The translations under genes were made by a program, and so were the position numbers. Below the pieces are notes generated by a model that ran no database searches, was not told the origin of the DNA, and saw only the letters and a list, made by a program, of their open reading frames with translations. From Alteromonas sp. KUL49 (GTDB lineage: Bacteria > Pseudomonadota > Gammaproteobacteria > Enterobacterales > Alteromonadaceae), in contig NZ_BJKL01000005.1 in assembly GCF_006538345.1 (NCBI RefSeq), forward strand, positions 1 to 64,000: a stretch of 64,000 nucleotides of DNA. Direction: 5' to 3'. Below are positions 20,709-32,656 of this stretch, piece after piece (within the stretch, counting starts at the first letter, position 1; each line of letters opens with the position of its first letter).

Positions 20709-21857
20709 ATGTCTAAGCCTTTGCGCATTGCAATAGTTGCTGGTGAGCCATCTGGTGACGTGCTCGCAGCAGGTATGCTTAGAGAGCTCAAGCGAATACA
20801 CCCTGACGCAATTTTTGAGGGTATTGGCGGAAAACATATGCGGGCAGAGGGTTTTCACAGTCTTTTCGATATGGAAACTCTTTCTGTGATGGGACTCGTC
20901 GAGGTTCTGTCGAGTCTTCCATCAATACTCAAAGTCAAAAAAGGCTTGTTGTCTCATTTTGAGCAACATCGTCCAGATATTTTTGTTGGTGTAGATGCCC
21001 CAGACTTTAATTTGCGTATTGAAACTGAGCTCAAAAAACGAGGTGTGAAAACTGTCCATTATGTCAGTCCCACGGTTTGGGCATGGAGAGAGGGAAGAAT
21101 TCACAAGATTGCCAGGGCAGCGCACCATGTCTTGGGGCTGTTTCCTTTCGAAGCGCAAGTATACGCAAAATATAATATGCCATACACGTTTGTTGGGCAT
21201 ACTATGGCAGACGCAATCCCTCTAGACCCCGACAAGTATCAAGCGAGGACGCTTTTAGCATTACCCAATAATGAAGATGTTTTGGCTGTGCTTCCTGGCT
21301 CTCGTAGAGGTGAAGTGGCAGCATTAATGCCAATATTTATCGACACTATGATAAGGGTAGCAAAAGAGCGACCCAACATTCATTTTGTAATCCCCGCAGC
21401 TAATGCAGCGAGGCACGACCAGATCAAAGAGTCTTTGTCTCTTGCTGGTGAAAATGCAGCTCGGCTCAATGTGCACATTGTCGATGTTGAAGCCAGGCAT
21501 GCCATGATTGCGTCAGATGCGATTTTATTGGCGTCAGGCACCGCGACGTTAGAAGCAATGTTGTGTAAACGGCCTATGGTTGTCGCCTACAAACTGTCAG
21601 CACTGACTCACAAAATAATGCAGCGTTTATACAAACCTGACTATTTTGCACTACCAAATATTTTAGCAAATGAAGCTTTGGTTCCTGAGTTGCTGCAAGA
21701 CGATGTGAATCCTATTACGCTGTGTGACCACATCCTCACTCTGTTTAATACAGACAACTCTACACTGATCAATAGATTCACAGAGCTTCATCACACCCTC
21801 AAATGCGATGCTGATAAAAGCTCAGCACGTGCAGTACTGGAAATACTCAATGGATAA
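20709..21857 (+). CDS. lpxB: Lipid-A-disaccharide synthase LpxB
   Basis: A 382-residue GT19 glycosyltransferase that joins UDP-2,3-diacylglucosamine and lipid X into the lipid A disaccharide at the inner membrane. Family blocks [12 protein letters not shown], ..[13 protein letters not shown].. and ..LPGSRRGEV.. are intact. It starts one base after lpxA; its TAA overlaps the start of rnhB (ATGGATAA). Confidence 0.96.
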   Translation: MSKPLRIAIVAGEPSGDVLAAGMLRELKRIHPDAIFEGIGGKHMRAEGFHSLFDMETLSVMGLVEVLSSLPSILKVKKGLLSHFEQHRPDIFVGVDAPDFNLRIETELKKRGVKTVHYVSPTVWAWREGRIHKIARAAHHVLGLFPFEAQVYAKYNMPYTFVGHTMADAIPLDPDKYQARTLLALPNNEDVLAVLPGSRRGEVAALMPIFIDTMIRVAKERPNIHFVIPAANAARHDQIKESLSLAGENAARLNVHIVDVEARHAMIASDAILLASGTATLEAMLCKRPMVVAYKLSALTHKIMQRLYKPDYFALPNILANEALVPELLQDDVNPITLCDHILTLFNTDNSTLINRFTELHHTLKCDADKSSARAVLEILNG

Positions 21858-22419
21858 ACTCATTGCCGGAGTCGACGAAGTCGGACGCGGTCCACTTGTC
21901 GGTGACGTTGTTACTGCTGCAGTTATATTGGATCCGAATAAACCCATTGAAGGTTTAGCCGATTCCAAAAAGCTTAGCGAAAAAAAGCGTAATGCCTTAG
22001 CAGAGCAAATAAAAGAAAACGCACTGAGTTGGCATATAGCCAGAGCTACACCAGAAGAAATCGATTCACTTAACATACTTCACGCCACTATGCTTGCAAT
22101 GAAGCGCGCGGTTGAGGGGCTTCATATTCAACCCCATTGGGTGCGCGTTGACGGTAACAGAATTCCCCAATGGCACTATGCCGCAGAGGCAGTAGTCAAA
22201 GGTGATAGTTTATTCGAGGAGATTTCAGCGGCATCAATTATTGCTAAGGTAGCTCGAGATCAGGATATGATTGAGCTTGATGCACTGCATCCTGAATATG
22301 GATTTGCAAAGCACAAAGGGTATCCAACGAAAGCCCATTTTGAAGCACTTGCTGCACATGGCGTGCTTAACTGTTATCGTAAGAGCTTTAAACCCGTCAA
22401 GACGCTTCTTTTAGAGTAA
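21850..22419 (+). CDS. rnhB: Ribonuclease HII
   Basis: A 189-residue nuclease that cuts at ribonucleotides embedded in DNA. The acidic active site is visible in [11 protein letters not shown] (Asp9, Glu10), with ..LADSKKLS.. and ..VDGNR.. following. I used ATG at 21850, which overlaps the lpxB stop, rather than an in-frame ATG at 21808 that would add 14 residues inside lpxB. Confidence 0.95.
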   Translation: MDKLIAGVDEVGRGPLVGDVVTAAVILDPNKPIEGLADSKKLSEKKRNALAEQIKENALSWHIARATPEEIDSLNILHATMLAMKRAVEGLHIQPHWVRVDGNRIPQWHYAAEAVVKGDSLFEEISAASIIAKVARDQDMIELDALHPEYGFAKHKGYPTKAHFEALAAHGVLNCYRKSFKPVKTLLLE

Positions 22420-22427
22420 TTTTTTAC

Positions 22428-25400
22428 ATGTCTTCGCCCTTTATTCACCTTCGAGTACACAGTGATTTTTCCATGATGGATGGGCTTAACAAAGTTAAGC
22501 CGATTCTTGGAAAGGTCGCAGAGTACAACATGCCCGCTGTGGCTATTACCGACCAAATGAATATGTGTGGGTTGGTTAAGTTTTACTCTCAAGCGCATAG
22601 CTTGGGTGTTAAACCTATTATAGGCACCGATTTTTGGGTAACCAACGAACATTTTGGTGACGAGCCTTTTCGATTAACCCTTTTGGCGATGAACAATGAG
22701 GGTTATAACAATATTACCGTTCTCATCTCAAAAGCGTATTTGCGTGGTAGCTTGGCGTATAAGGCCGTTATCGACCAAGCTTGGTTAGCAGAGCACTCGG
22801 AGGGAATTATTGTTCTCTCAGGCGCTCAACACGGTGATATCGGTGTTGCGCTGGCCAAGAACAATGTAAAGCTACGAGATGAAGCTCTGGCGTTTTATAC
22901 CACCCACTTTCCAGACCGTTTCTATTTAGAGTTAATTCGAACAGGACGGGCCGGCGAAGAGGACTATTTGCATCGCGCTGTAGCCCTGGCTGATGAAGTG
23001 GGTCTACCCGTCGTTGCCACTAACGAAGTGTGTTTTATTGATCAAGCAGGATTTGATGCCCACGAAATTCGTGTTTGTATCCACGATGGTTACACGCTTG
23101 AAGATTCTCGTCGTCCAAAACGTTACAGTGATCAGCAGTATTTGCGTACTGCTGATGAAATGATTGAATTATTCAGCGACATACCAGAGGCGATTGAAAA
23201 TACGGTAGAAATTGCCAAACGCTGTAATGTCACCGTGCGGCTAGGTGAATATTTTCTTCCTCAGTTTCCTACCGGCGGAATGACCACTGAAGACTTCTTA
23301 GTGAAAGTCTCTGAAGAGGGGCTGGAAGAGCGGTTAGAGTTCCTTTTTCCCGACGAAAATGTGCGGGCTGAAAAAAGGCCAGAGTACGATGACAGACTCC
23401 GTATTGAGTTAGAAGTTATTAACCAAATGGGGTTCCCCGGCTACTTCCTGATCGTTATGGAATTTATCCAGTGGAGTAAAGACAACGGCATACCTGTTGG
23501 CCCTGGGCGTGGTTCAGGTGCAGGTTCCTTAGTGGCCTATGCGCTAAAAATTACTGACTTAGACCCGCTTGAATTTGATCTGCTTTTCGAAAGGTTCTTG
23601 AACCCAGAACGTGTTTCCATGCCCGATTTTGACGTCGACTTTTGCATGGACAGACGAGACGAAGTTATCGATCACGTTGCCGAGTTGTACGGACGACAAG
23701 CGGTCTCTCAAATCATTACCTTCGGTACCATGGCAGCAAAAGCGGTTATTCGTGATGTTGGGCGCGTACTGGGTCATCCGTATGGTTTTGTTGACCGTAT
23801 TTCAAAGCTCATTCCTCCTGATCCGGGAATGACCCTCGATAAGGCTTTTAAAGAAGAGCCTCGCTTACCCGAAGTTTATGACCAAGATGAGGAAGTGAAA
23901 GACCTTATCGATATGGCGCGTATTCTCGAAGGTGTTACGCGAAATGCCGGCAAGCATGCCGGTGGTGTTGTTATTGCACCTACAACCATTACCGACTTCT
24001 CGCCGTTGTACTGTGACGACGAGGGTAAGAACCCAGTTACACAGTTTGATAAGAATGACGTTGAAACGGCAGGGCTTGTTAAATTTGACTTTCTAGGTTT
24101 GCGAACGCTCACTATTATTCAGTGGGCGATTGATATGATTAAGGAAGGTAAGGGTATTGATATCGATATCAGTGCCATTCCTTTGGAAGACAAAAAGAGC
24201 TTCCGTATTCTTCAAAATTCAGAGACAACTGCAGTATTCCAGTTGGAATCTCGCGGTATGAAGGACCTGATTAAACGCCTTCAACCGGACTGTTTTGAAG
24301 ATATTATCGCATTGGTGGCCCTATTTAGACCCGGCCCTTTGCAGTCGGGCATGGTAGAAAACTTTATCGACCGTAAGCATGGTCGAGAAGAAATTTCTTA
24401 TCCTGATGCCGAATATCAGCACGAATGTCTGAAAGAAATTCTTGAACCTACCTATGGCATTATTCTTTACCAAGAGCAGGTAATGCAGATAGCCCAAGAA
24501 ATGGCGGGTTACTCTCTTGGTGGCGCAGATTTGCTTCGCCGTGCTATGGGTAAGAAGAAGCCCGAGGAAATGGCAAAGCAACGGGGTACGTTTGAAGAGG
24601 GTTCCAAGTCAAACAACATCGACCCTGAGCTAGCAATGAAAATCTTCGACCTTGTGGAAAAATTCGCAGGTTATGGTTTTAACAAGTCACACTCAGCCGC
24701 TTACGCTCTCGTTTCGTATCAAACTTTGTGGTTAAAGGTGCATTACCCTGCGGAGTTTATGGCCGCAGTAATGTCTGCCGATATGGACAATACCGATAAA
24801 ATTGTTACCTTGGTCGACGAATGTGAACGCATGGGATTAGAAATACTTCCGCCTGACTTAAACGCAGGTAAGTACAAATTCACTGTAGATGACAAAGGTC
24901 GCATTGTGTACGGTATCGGCGCGATTAAAGGTGTAGGTGAAGGCCCTATCGACGCTATTATTGAGGCGCGGGAAAACCAAGGCACATTCTCTGACCTCTT
25001 CGATTTTTGCGCTAAAGTCGATATTAAGCGGGTGAACAAACGAGTGTTGGAAAAGTTAGTGCTAGCAGGTGCCATGGATAATCTTGGTCCTCACAGAGCT
25101 GCACTTATGGCTACTTTGCCAGAGGCAATTGCTGCGGCTGACCAACACGCTAAAGCTGAATCGTTCGGGCAGTCGGATATGTTTGGCTTGCTAACTACCG
25201 AGCCTGAGGATGTTGAGCAAGCGTTTGCCGATGTGCCTGAATGGCCAGAGAAAGTATGGTTAGAGGGCGAAAAAGATACATTGGGCCTCTATTTAACGGG
25301 CCACCCTATCAATCAATATGCGAAGGAAATTACTCACTATACCGACGGACGATTAGTCGACCTTAAGCCAACAGGCAAAGACGCCATGGCGAGTGCGGTT

Positions 25401-25892
25401 GGTTTAGTACTTGGGGTGCGAGTAATGACCAACAAAAAGGGCAGACGTTGGGCAATTGTCACATTAGACGACAAAAGTGCCCGAATGGATGTGCGCTTTT
25501 TCCCTGATATGTACGAACAATTCGAAAGTATTTTAGAATCTGACCGAATCTTGCTCATAAAAGGACAGGTCAGCTTTGATGATTTCTCTGGGGGCAATAC
25601 AATCACCGCCCGAGATGTTATGGATATTGTTCAAGCCCGTGAAAAAAATGCACGAGCTTTAGCACTTCAAGTTGATACCCAAAGGTTAGTTCCAGCAAAA
25701 ATAAATCAACTTCAGTCGATACTCGGTAATTTCAACGATGGTACGTGTCCCGTACAAATTGGAGTAACCCATCCAGATGTAGAAGTTACCCTCGCATGTG
25801 GTGCGCAATGGTACGTAACGCCAGAAGACCAGTTATTACACGATCTCAAGCAGTGCTTGGGAGAAAAAGCAGTGTCGATCCTCTATCATTAA
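22428..25892 (+). CDS. dnaE: DNA polymerase III alpha subunit
   Basis: The 1154-residue replicative polymerase. An N-terminal PHP domain (..[12 protein letters not shown]..) is followed by the family C polymerase core with catalytic aspartates in PDFDVDF (D400, D402), the fingers, a helix-hairpin-helix region and an OB-fold (..[22 protein letters not shown]..) near residues 990-1070. Full length. It follows rnhB by eight bases in the lipid A operon, the usual gammaproteobacterial arrangement. Confidence 0.97.
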   Translation: MSSPFIHLRVHSDFSMMDGLNKVKPILGKVAEYNMPAVAITDQMNMCGLVKFYSQAHSLGVKPIIGTDFWVTNEHFGDEPFRLTLLAMNNEGYNNITVLISKAYLRGSLAYKAVIDQAWLAEHSEGIIVLSGAQHGDIGVALAKNNVKLRDEALAFYTTHFPDRFYLELIRTGRAGEEDYLHRAVALADEVGLPVVATNEVCFIDQAGFDAHEIRVCIHDGYTLEDSRRPKRYSDQQYLRTADEMIELFSDIPEAIENTVEIAKRCNVTVRLGEYFLPQFPTGGMTTEDFLVKVSEEGLEERLEFLFPDENVRAEKRPEYDDRLRIELEVINQMGFPGYFLIVMEFIQWSKDNGIPVGPGRGSGAGSLVAYALKITDLDPLEFDLLFERFLNPERVSMPDFDVDFCMDRRDEVIDHVAELYGRQAVSQIITFGTMAAKAVIRDVGRVLGHPYGFVDRISKLIPPDPGMTLDKAFKEEPRLPEVYDQDEEVKDLIDMARILEGVTRNAGKHAGGVVIAPTTITDFSPLYCDDEGKNPVTQFDKNDVETAGLVKFDFLGLRTLTIIQWAIDMIKEGKGIDIDISAIPLEDKKSFRILQNSETTAVFQLESRGMKDLIKRLQPDCFEDIIALVALFRPGPLQSGMVENFIDRKHGREEISYPDAEYQHECLKEILEPTYGIILYQEQVMQIAQEMAGYSLGGADLLRRAMGKKKPEEMAKQRGTFEEGSKSNNIDPELAMKIFDLVEKFAGYGFNKSHSAAYALVSYQTLWLKVHYPAEFMAAVMSADMDNTDKIVTLVDECERMGLEILPPDLNAGKYKFTVDDKGRIVYGIGAIKGVGEGPIDAIIEARENQGTFSDLFDFCAKVDIKRVNKRVLEKLVLAGAMDNLGPHRAALMATLPEAIAAADQHAKAESFGQSDMFGLLTTEPEDVEQAFADVPEWPEKVWLEGEKDTLGLYLTGHPINQYAKEITHYTDGRLVDLKPTGKDAMASAVGLVLGVRVMTNKKGRRWAIVTLDDKSARMDVRFFPDMYEQFESILESDRILLIKGQVSFDDFSGGNTITARDVMDIVQAREKNARALALQVDTQRLVPAKINQLQSILGNFNDGTCPVQIGVTHPDVEVTLACGAQWYVTPEDQLLHDLKQCLGEKAVSILYH

Positions 25893-25960
25893 TCGGCCAA
25901 GTTCGATAGATTGAGCAACGCAGATTTGGATTGACATGCGCAGTACGAATAGGACAAAGA

Positions 25961-26917
25961 ATGAGCATACAGTTTTTGGACTTTGAACAACCCATCGCCG
26001 AACTAGAAGCAAAAATAGAAGAGTTGCGATTGGTCAATCAAGGCGGTGAGTTTGATGTTAGTATTGAAGAAGAAATCAGCAAGCTTCGCGGCAAGAGCGG
26101 TGAATTAACCAAGAAAATATTCTCCGATTTGGGAGCGTGGCAGATTTCTCAACTTGCTCGCCACCCAATGCGCCCATATACGCTAGATTACATCCCACGG
26201 ATATTCTCTGAGTTTGATGAATTGGCAGGTGATCGCGCGTTTGCTGATGACAAAGCTATTGTGGGTGGCCCGGCCATGTTGGATGATCAACCTGTGATGG
26301 TTATAGGTCATCAAAAAGGCCGAGATACTAACGAAAAAATTAAGCGTAACTTTGGCATGCCTAAGCCAGAAGGTTACCGAAAAGCCCTGCGTTTGATGAA
26401 AATGGCTGAGCGCTTTAAATTGCCAATCATTACCTTCATTGATACACCAGGAGCATACCCAGGTGTAGGTGCTGAAGAGCGTGGACAAAGTGAAGCAATT
26501 GCGAAAAACCTGTTCGAAATGGCTGAGCTTAACGTACCAATTATCTGTACCGTTATTGGTGAAGGTGGTTCGGGCGGTGCGCTCGCTATCGGTGTCGGTG
26601 ATAGGGTTAATATGCTTCAATTCTCTACTTACTCGGTAATTTCTCCAGAGGGCTGTGCATCTATCTTATGGAAGAGTGCTGAAAAAGCGCCACTTGCCGC
26701 TGAGGCTATGGGCGTAAGTGCTCCTCAAATTAAAGAGCTAGGTCTTATTAACAGCATTGTTGACGAGCCACTGGGTGGGGCACATCGCGACCACGATGGT
26801 ATGGCAGCTAATTTGAAGGCGACTATTAAACAGCAGCTAAGCCAATTAAAGTCTTTAGACACATCCACGTTAATGGAAGAGCGCTATCAACGTTTGATGT
26901 CGTTTGGTTACTGTTAG
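25961..26917 (+). CDS. accA: Acetyl-CoA carboxylase carboxyltransferase alpha subunit
   Basis: With AccD, transfers the carboxyl group from biotin to acetyl-CoA to give malonyl-CoA for fatty acid synthesis. A 318-residue protein starting [21 protein letters not shown]-like; hallmarks ..[23 protein letters not shown].. and [15 protein letters not shown] are present. I chose ATG at 25961 (E. coli 319 residues) over an upstream in-frame TTG at 25931. It closes the dnaE group. Confidence 0.96.
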   Translation: MSIQFLDFEQPIAELEAKIEELRLVNQGGEFDVSIEEEISKLRGKSGELTKKIFSDLGAWQISQLARHPMRPYTLDYIPRIFSEFDELAGDRAFADDKAIVGGPAMLDDQPVMVIGHQKGRDTNEKIKRNFGMPKPEGYRKALRLMKMAERFKLPIITFIDTPGAYPGVGAEERGQSEAIAKNLFEMAELNVPIICTVIGEGGSGGALAIGVGDRVNMLQFSTYSVISPEGCASILWKSAEKAPLAAEAMGVSAPQIKELGLINSIVDEPLGGAHRDHDGMAANLKATIKQQLSQLKSLDTSTLMEERYQRLMSFGYC

Positions 26918-26951
26918 TCAATTGATCACGAAAAATAGGTAATGTCGGTAA

Positions 26952-28286
26952 GTGCACGAGACTTTTGCATCAATTCACCAAGCGATTGATAACGTACTTA
27001 CCGATTTGCCGTCAACTACTCCGCGTACCCTTGTAGTGGGTTACAGTGGAGGGGTTGACTCTTCCGTCCTACTTGATGCGCTCTGTCGTTATCAAAAAAT
27101 TCCTTCAAATAACGATATAGAAATTCATGCTGTGTATGTAAATCACGGCTTGAGTAGCAATGCCGATGAATGGCAAGCCCATTGTGAACGAGTATGCCGG
27201 CAGTATGGTATTTTGTTTACCGCTATTCCTGTCACTGTCGATACGGGTAACCGCAAAAGCTTAGAAAGTGAAGCGAGAGATGCCCGTTACAAAGCCTTAC
27301 TTACGTACTGTAAAGCGAACCACGGTGTGCTTGTACTCGGACAGCATGGCGAAGACCAACTCGAAACTTTTTTGCTACAGCTCAAAAGAGGCGCTGGCCC
27401 CAAAGGTCTATCCAGTATGGCGCCATTACAATGTAAAGAAGGTGTTTTTACTCTTCGTCCAATGCTCAATATTGCCAAGGCGGATATTCTCGAAGGTGCT
27501 CGTTATGCCAAACTATTTTGGGTAGAGGATGAATCTAACCAGAATGATGACTTCGATAGAAACTTTCTTCGAAATCGCATACTGCCGCTACTGACTCAAC
27601 GCTGGCCTCAATTGTCCAAAACTGTAGGACGCAGCGCTGCTTTGTGCGCACAGCAAAATACACTCATTGTTGAAGAGGCCTTGAACAAGTTAGCTCATGT
27701 GAGTAACGGCAACTACGTGCTGAGTGGCGAGGCCTTACGCGCTTATTCTTCGGCGTGGCAAGCGGAAGTCATTCGTGTGTGGTTTGAGGTACATAAACAG
27801 CAACCTCCGTCTTCAAAGCAACTCGAAGAGATAATGGGATTTTTAGTGCTACGTGACGACGCCACACCTCATATCGATTTTACATGGGGGAGTATTCGTC
27901 GACATGATGGCGATCTTTATTGGGTGGTAAAAGATAGTCTCAAAGCGCCAGAGAAGCTGTCTATTTCTCCGAATAAACCTGAGCATCTCGCATGGTTCAA
28001 CCTGTCTGTCGTAATTAAAACGACTTCGCTCAGTGAAGATTTTAAACTTGTAACCAATGTCCATGGTTTGGTTGTGAAACCGATGAATGCGTCAGTGAGT
28101 AAACCAATCAATCGATGGTTTAAGGCGTGGAAGGTACCCGTGTGGTTAAGACGTACCACACCTGTGTTCTATTGTGGGGAACAGGCAATTGGCACCCTAG
28201 TGGACAACAAACCGATTATGTTTTCTGATTGTCCTGAGGGGATTGAGTTGCTTGTCGAGGCGCAACCGCATGAAAAGGGGCAATAG
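26952..28286 (+). CDS. tilS: tRNA(Ile)-lysidine synthetase
   Basis: A 444-residue enzyme that converts C34 of tRNA-Ile(CAU) to lysidine, changing decoding from AUG to AUA. The N-type ATP pyrophosphatase P-loop SGGVDSS lies at residues 32-38; the ..GQHGEDQLETFLLQLKRGAGPKGLS.. block follows, and the C-terminal half carries the TilS substrate-binding domains. The start is GTG. It is the usual neighbour of accA and is convergent with the diguanylate cyclase gene. Confidence 0.93.
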   Translation: MHETFASIHQAIDNVLTDLPSTTPRTLVVGYSGGVDSSVLLDALCRYQKIPSNNDIEIHAVYVNHGLSSNADEWQAHCERVCRQYGILFTAIPVTVDTGNRKSLESEARDARYKALLTYCKANHGVLVLGQHGEDQLETFLLQLKRGAGPKGLSSMAPLQCKEGVFTLRPMLNIAKADILEGARYAKLFWVEDESNQNDDFDRNFLRNRILPLLTQRWPQLSKTVGRSAALCAQQNTLIVEEALNKLAHVSNGNYVLSGEALRAYSSAWQAEVIRVWFEVHKQQPPSSKQLEEIMGFLVLRDDATPHIDFTWGSIRRHDGDLYWVVKDSLKAPEKLSISPNKPEHLAWFNLSVVIKTTSLSEDFKLVTNVHGLVVKPMNASVSKPINRWFKAWKVPVWLRRTTPVFYCGEQAIGTLVDNKPIMFSDCPEGIELLVEAQPHEKGQ

Positions 28287-28294
28287 TTTGCCCC
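28277..28294. terminator. Hairpin between convergent tilS and GGDEF gene
   Basis: Stem GGGGCAA / TTGCCCC with a short TAGT loop, overlapping the tilS stop. It lacks a long T-run on either side, so it is a weak, possibly bidirectional, terminator. Confidence 0.5.
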
Positions 28295-28307
28295 TCCCAA
28301 AACACTT

Positions 28308-29213
28308 CTATGCGGCGCGATAGCTGTTTTTGCCGGACTCTTTGACCTTATACAATGCAGTGTCGGCTCTGTCGAAAATAGTATGAGCGTCGTCATTGTC
28401 TCTCGAAATAGCGCCACCAATACTGCATGACACATTGAGTTTTGTCAGATATTTAGAACTATTTATTTTCTTTTGTATGCGAGCCGCAGCGCTCGCTAAC
28501 TGCTGTTGCTGACTACAATCTAAGATGCAACAAAATTCGTCACCGCCAAATCGGAAGGCTTCATCACCGTTGCGAAGGGATTGAGATAATAGAGATGCAA
28601 CGGTAACCAGAACTTTGTCGCCCTCTCTATGTCCATGGGTATCATTCACTGATTTAAAGTTGTCTAAATCAATCATCAGCAAAGCAAACGGTTTATGACT
28701 ACGAGATGATTGGCTAATGACGCGATCAACAGCTTGATCATAGCCCGACCTATTACCTAGCCCGGTTAACACATCCTTGGTCGCCATTTGACGCATGCGC
28801 ATTAACTCCAATGCATGCGCCACTTGCCGAGCAAAAATGCCGTGGCATTGGTCTAAAATCTGACGCTGATCAATGGTCAAAGGTCGAGTGAAGTAGTAGT
28901 ACACGTTACTGCGTTCAGTGCCTTGGAGTGAATTATAAGATACGTGCAATGTAATTGGCTGGCGAGGGTTGGAAGCTCGACCATAGACCCACCTAGAGTC
29001 CAAATCAGTCAAACTTAAGCCTTCTAGTGGCAAAAAATTGGCAAGTTGTTTGTGGTAGACCGCGCCAAGCGTTTCAAGCTCGATTGTCGATAGCAGTTCC
29101 AAAACGAAGTTATTAAACGCATTGGCTGACAGGGTAGGCGCAGCCTTTGTTGACGGATAATAGTTGTTATCTTCTGTGCTATCGTAGATAGTAGTTGAAA
29201 AGTCCACGGACAT
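28308..29213 (-). CDS. GGDEF-domain diguanylate cyclase
   Basis: A 301-residue probable c-di-GMP synthase. The catalytic domain occupies residues ~145-301 with metal-binding D182 in IDLDNFK and the intact active site RFGGDEF (GGDEF 223-227). The inhibitory RxxD site is also intact (RNGD, 214-217, five residues before GGDEF), so product feedback is likely. The first ~135 residues form an unrecognised, probably GAF-like, soluble sensor; there is no membrane segment. It is a single gene, convergent with tilS and divergent from the antiporter gene. Confidence 0.9.
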   Translation of the reverse strand: MSVDFSTTIYDSTEDNNYYPSTKAAPTLSANAFNNFVLELLSTIELETLGAVYHKQLANFLPLEGLSLTDLDSRWVYGRASNPRQPITLHVSYNSLQGTERSNVYYYFTRPLTIDQRQILDQCHGIFARQVAHALELMRMRQMATKDVLTGLGNRSGYDQAVDRVISQSSRSHKPFALLMIDLDNFKSVNDTHGHREGDKVLVTVASLLSQSLRNGDEAFRFGGDEFCCILDCSQQQQLASAAARIQKKINSSKYLTKLNVSCSIGGAISRDNDDAHTIFDRADTALYKVKESGKNSYRAA

Positions 29214-29426
29214 ACCCCTTAAAAAACGCGTTAACTTGCTCTCGCTTTTAAAATGCCAAAGCGTTGACGCTTTTAATCAATAAACAGGCAAAATTTGCCG
29301 TTTTTGCGTCGTTATGTGGATATTTGCAAAGGTGGTGCCAAACTCTAAATATATGGTGAGGTTTAGTGATAACCTCTGGGAAAAGCTAGGTTTTTCTATC
29401 GCAATGGCGTTGTTTAGGAGTAGTGG

Positions 29427-31394
29427 GTGTTAGATAGTGGTTTTCTAAATATTATTCTTCTGATGGTTGTCGCCGTATTTTGTGTAGCGGTGTTCAAGCG
29501 CATGCACCTACCGCCAATATTGGCCTATTTGTTTTCCGGCATTCTTGTAGGACCGCAAATTCTAAGTATCTTTGCTCATCCCGAGGATATGCATTTGTTA
29601 GCAGAAGTAGGCATTGTTTTTCTGCTGTTTTCCCTCGGCCTCGAGTTTTCACTGCCCAAGCTTATCGCTATGCGCTCCATGGTGTTTGGTGTGGGGTTTG
29701 GACAAATGCTTTTAACCACTGCGTTTTTCACCATCATCCCCTACGTTTTTGGTATTCCGTTTTCCACCGCCATCATTATCGGGGGGGCATTAGCGTTAAG
29801 TTCTACTGCCATTGTTATTAAGCAGGCGGCAGAGATGGGGATCTTGAATAATCGTCGCACGCAACTTTCTATCAGTGTGTTGTTGTTTCAAGACCTTGCT
29901 GTAGTCCCTTTTCTGATTGCTATTCCTTTACTCTCAGGAAATGGCGACGTGAGTATTTCTGTCGCTTTGGGTATCGCACTGTTAAAAGGTGTTGTAGTCA
30001 TCGCGTTTCTACTCTCTGTGGGAAAGTGGTTACTTCCTTGGGTATTCCGAGAAGTTGCTAAGACTAGGACAGATGAATTATTTGTACTCACCACAATTCT
30101 CATTGCCCTATTGGCTGGTGGATTAACATACTACTTTGGTTTGTCCATGGCGCTTGGGGCTTTTCTTGCGGGCATGATGCTTGGAGAAAGCCAATATAAA
30201 TATCAACTAGAAGCTGATATCCGGCCCTTCCGTGACATTCTCATGGGGCTATTTTTCATTACTGTGGGTATGCAACTCGACTTGTTTGTGTTGGTAGAGC
30301 ATCTCGCTGAAATTATTGTTGGCGTCATCGCACTCATCATTGTCAAAGTGGTGTTGGTACGTATAGCGGCCAGTGCGGTGAAAACCGATCCTGTCGATGC
30401 GTGGTCTGCGGGTATTAAACTCTGTCAGGTGGGTGAGTTTAGCTTTGTTATTGCAGCTCTCGCCACACAACATCAAGTGCTTACTACGACTCAGTCCTCG
30501 CTTATTGTAAGTATGGGGATAATCAGCATGGCATTAACCCCATGGTTGATGGATAACAGTTTGGGAATTGCTAAACGAATCGTTAATAAGCCATACACTG
30601 AAGACGAAGGTTATTCGTTATCGGCAGGTGAGTTTAGTAAACATGTGGTCATTTGTGGCTTTGGACGAGTGGGGCAATCTGTTGCTCGGTTGCTAAAAAT
30701 GGAGGGTATTCCCTTTATCGCTATTGATATGGACCCTGTGCGTGTGCAAGAAAGTCGTAATGCTGGGGAGCCCGTATTATTTGGTGATGCTAGCCAAAAA
30801 GATATTTTAAACAATGCACATGCGTCGCAAGCTAACTTGGTCCTTGTGACGTTTGATGAGCCAGAAAAAGCCAAGCAAGTGATCAGTTCCTCTCATCAAA
30901 TATCATCCGACATCGATGTAATGGTGCGCACAAAGCGGGATTATCAGTTAGAAAGTTTGTACAGTGCAGGTGCCAATCAGGTTGTCCCTGAACTGCAGGA
31001 AGGGAGCTTGATGCTTATTTCCCAGGTGCTTCATTATGCGGGTGTTCCTATGTCGAGGATCCTTAAGCGCGTGCGAGCAGAGAGGAAAGGACGATATGAT
31101 CATCTCCACGGATTTTACCCCGGAGAAACTACCGAAATTACCTATGGTACTGAGGACAAGTTAGAGTTTATACACGCGGTAGTGCTCTCTGAACGTGCTG
31201 ATTGTATTCAAAAACGTTTGGGGGAAATAGATTTTCAGCGAATGAGAGTGTCAGTAAAAGGATTACGACGTAACGGTAAAGAAATATCTGAGCCCGACAA
31301 AGAGGAGTTGTTACTGCCTAACGATGTACTCGTTATCGCCGGTAAACCGAGACGAGTGGAGCGGGCAGAACGTAAGCTTTTGGAGGGAAGTTAA
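29427..31394 (+). CDS. CPA2-family monovalent cation:proton antiporter with RCK domains (KefB/YbaL-like)
   Basis: A 655-residue inner-membrane protein. About twelve membrane segments fill residues 1-385 (start ..ILAYLFSGILVGPQ.., ..SSTAIVIKQAAEMG..), followed by a cytosolic TrkA-N domain with the nucleotide-binding VICGFGRVGQSVARLL near residues 406-422 and a TrkA-C domain at the end. The family moves K+ or Na+ against protons under nucleotide or glutathione control; the ion here is not determined. GTG start with AGGAG six bases upstream. Symbol withheld because KefB, KefC and YbaL subgroups cannot be separated by eye. Confidence 0.88.
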   Translation: MLDSGFLNIILLMVVAVFCVAVFKRMHLPPILAYLFSGILVGPQILSIFAHPEDMHLLAEVGIVFLLFSLGLEFSLPKLIAMRSMVFGVGFGQMLLTTAFFTIIPYVFGIPFSTAIIIGGALALSSTAIVIKQAAEMGILNNRRTQLSISVLLFQDLAVVPFLIAIPLLSGNGDVSISVALGIALLKGVVVIAFLLSVGKWLLPWVFREVAKTRTDELFVLTTILIALLAGGLTYYFGLSMALGAFLAGMMLGESQYKYQLEADIRPFRDILMGLFFITVGMQLDLFVLVEHLAEIIVGVIALIIVKVVLVRIAASAVKTDPVDAWSAGIKLCQVGEFSFVIAALATQHQVLTTTQSSLIVSMGIISMALTPWLMDNSLGIAKRIVNKPYTEDEGYSLSAGEFSKHVVICGFGRVGQSVARLLKMEGIPFIAIDMDPVRVQESRNAGEPVLFGDASQKDILNNAHASQANLVLVTFDEPEKAKQVISSSHQISSDIDVMVRTKRDYQLESLYSAGANQVVPELQEGSLMLISQVLHYAGVPMSRILKRVRAERKGRYDHLHGFYPGETTEITYGTEDKLEFIHAVVLSERADCIQKRLGEIDFQRMRVSVKGLRRNGKEISEPDKEELLLPNDVLVIAGKPRRVERAERKLLEGS

Positions 31395-31402
31395 CTTCCC
31401 TC
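31383..31402. repeat. Perfect 20-bp palindrome at the antiporter gene stop
   Basis: GAGGGAAGTTAACTTCCCTC overlaps the stop codon of the antiporter gene and faces the end of the convergent PspB-like gene. It could form a hairpin in either transcript, but there is no T-run. Confidence 0.5.
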
Positions 31403-31413
31403 ACTATCACCTT

Positions 31414-31647
31414 TTACGCTACGCGATCTTTTTCGAGCGCTTCAAACTGCTTTTTTAGGTCGTACTTTTCATCGGTAACGATTTTTTCCAGTACGGATAC
31501 TCGCTCTTTGAGCGCAGCGACTTCTTTGGTAAGCTCGTCGCTCTGATAGCTGTTCTTTTTGGCCGCCCGTTTGTCTTTAGTGGCACCCGTAATAGACACA
31601 ATAGTCCAGGCAATAATCCCAACAATAGCAATCGCTGTAATATCCAT
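31414..31647 (-). CDS. Small membrane-anchored coiled-coil protein, PspB-like
   Basis: A 77-residue protein with one N-terminal membrane segment (residues 3-20), a short basic stretch and a coiled coil ending ..RVSVLEKIVTDEKYDLKKQFEAL. The C-terminal half resembles phage shock protein B and related uncharacterised envelope proteins, but no pspA or pspC is nearby. An AGGAAG ribosome binding site precedes ATG. It is convergent with the antiporter gene. PspB function is a guess from similarity only. Confidence 0.7.
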   Translation of the reverse strand: MDITAIAIVGIIAWTIVSITGATKDKRAAKKNSYQSDELTKEVAALKERVSVLEKIVTDEKYDLKKQFEALEKDRVA

Positions 31648-31866
31648 AGAGTCTTCCTTTTTAGTAGACTAGGTTACTTTATCAATACATCATAACGCGT
31701 TTTGAGCGAAAGACTTCATATTATCAGTAACAAGGTTTGTTTTGTTTAACAATTGCAAACATGTTGCCAATTTGAGAAAGTTATTAATAATCAATTACTT
31801 ATATTTTGTGGCAAAGATTATTTGTAGCATGATAATAATATTGACCACTGCAAATAGTGATTTTGA

Positions 31867-32530
<664 letters not shown>

Positions 32531-32656
32531 AAACACACCTCAATACGTGAAAGTATATGCGTCTGTGTAGAACGACTCACAGGCGTGTTTGTATCACTCC
32601 ATTTCACTTTACTCAGGTAACATGACATCCAAATGACAAATTTCAAGAGCAAGAAG

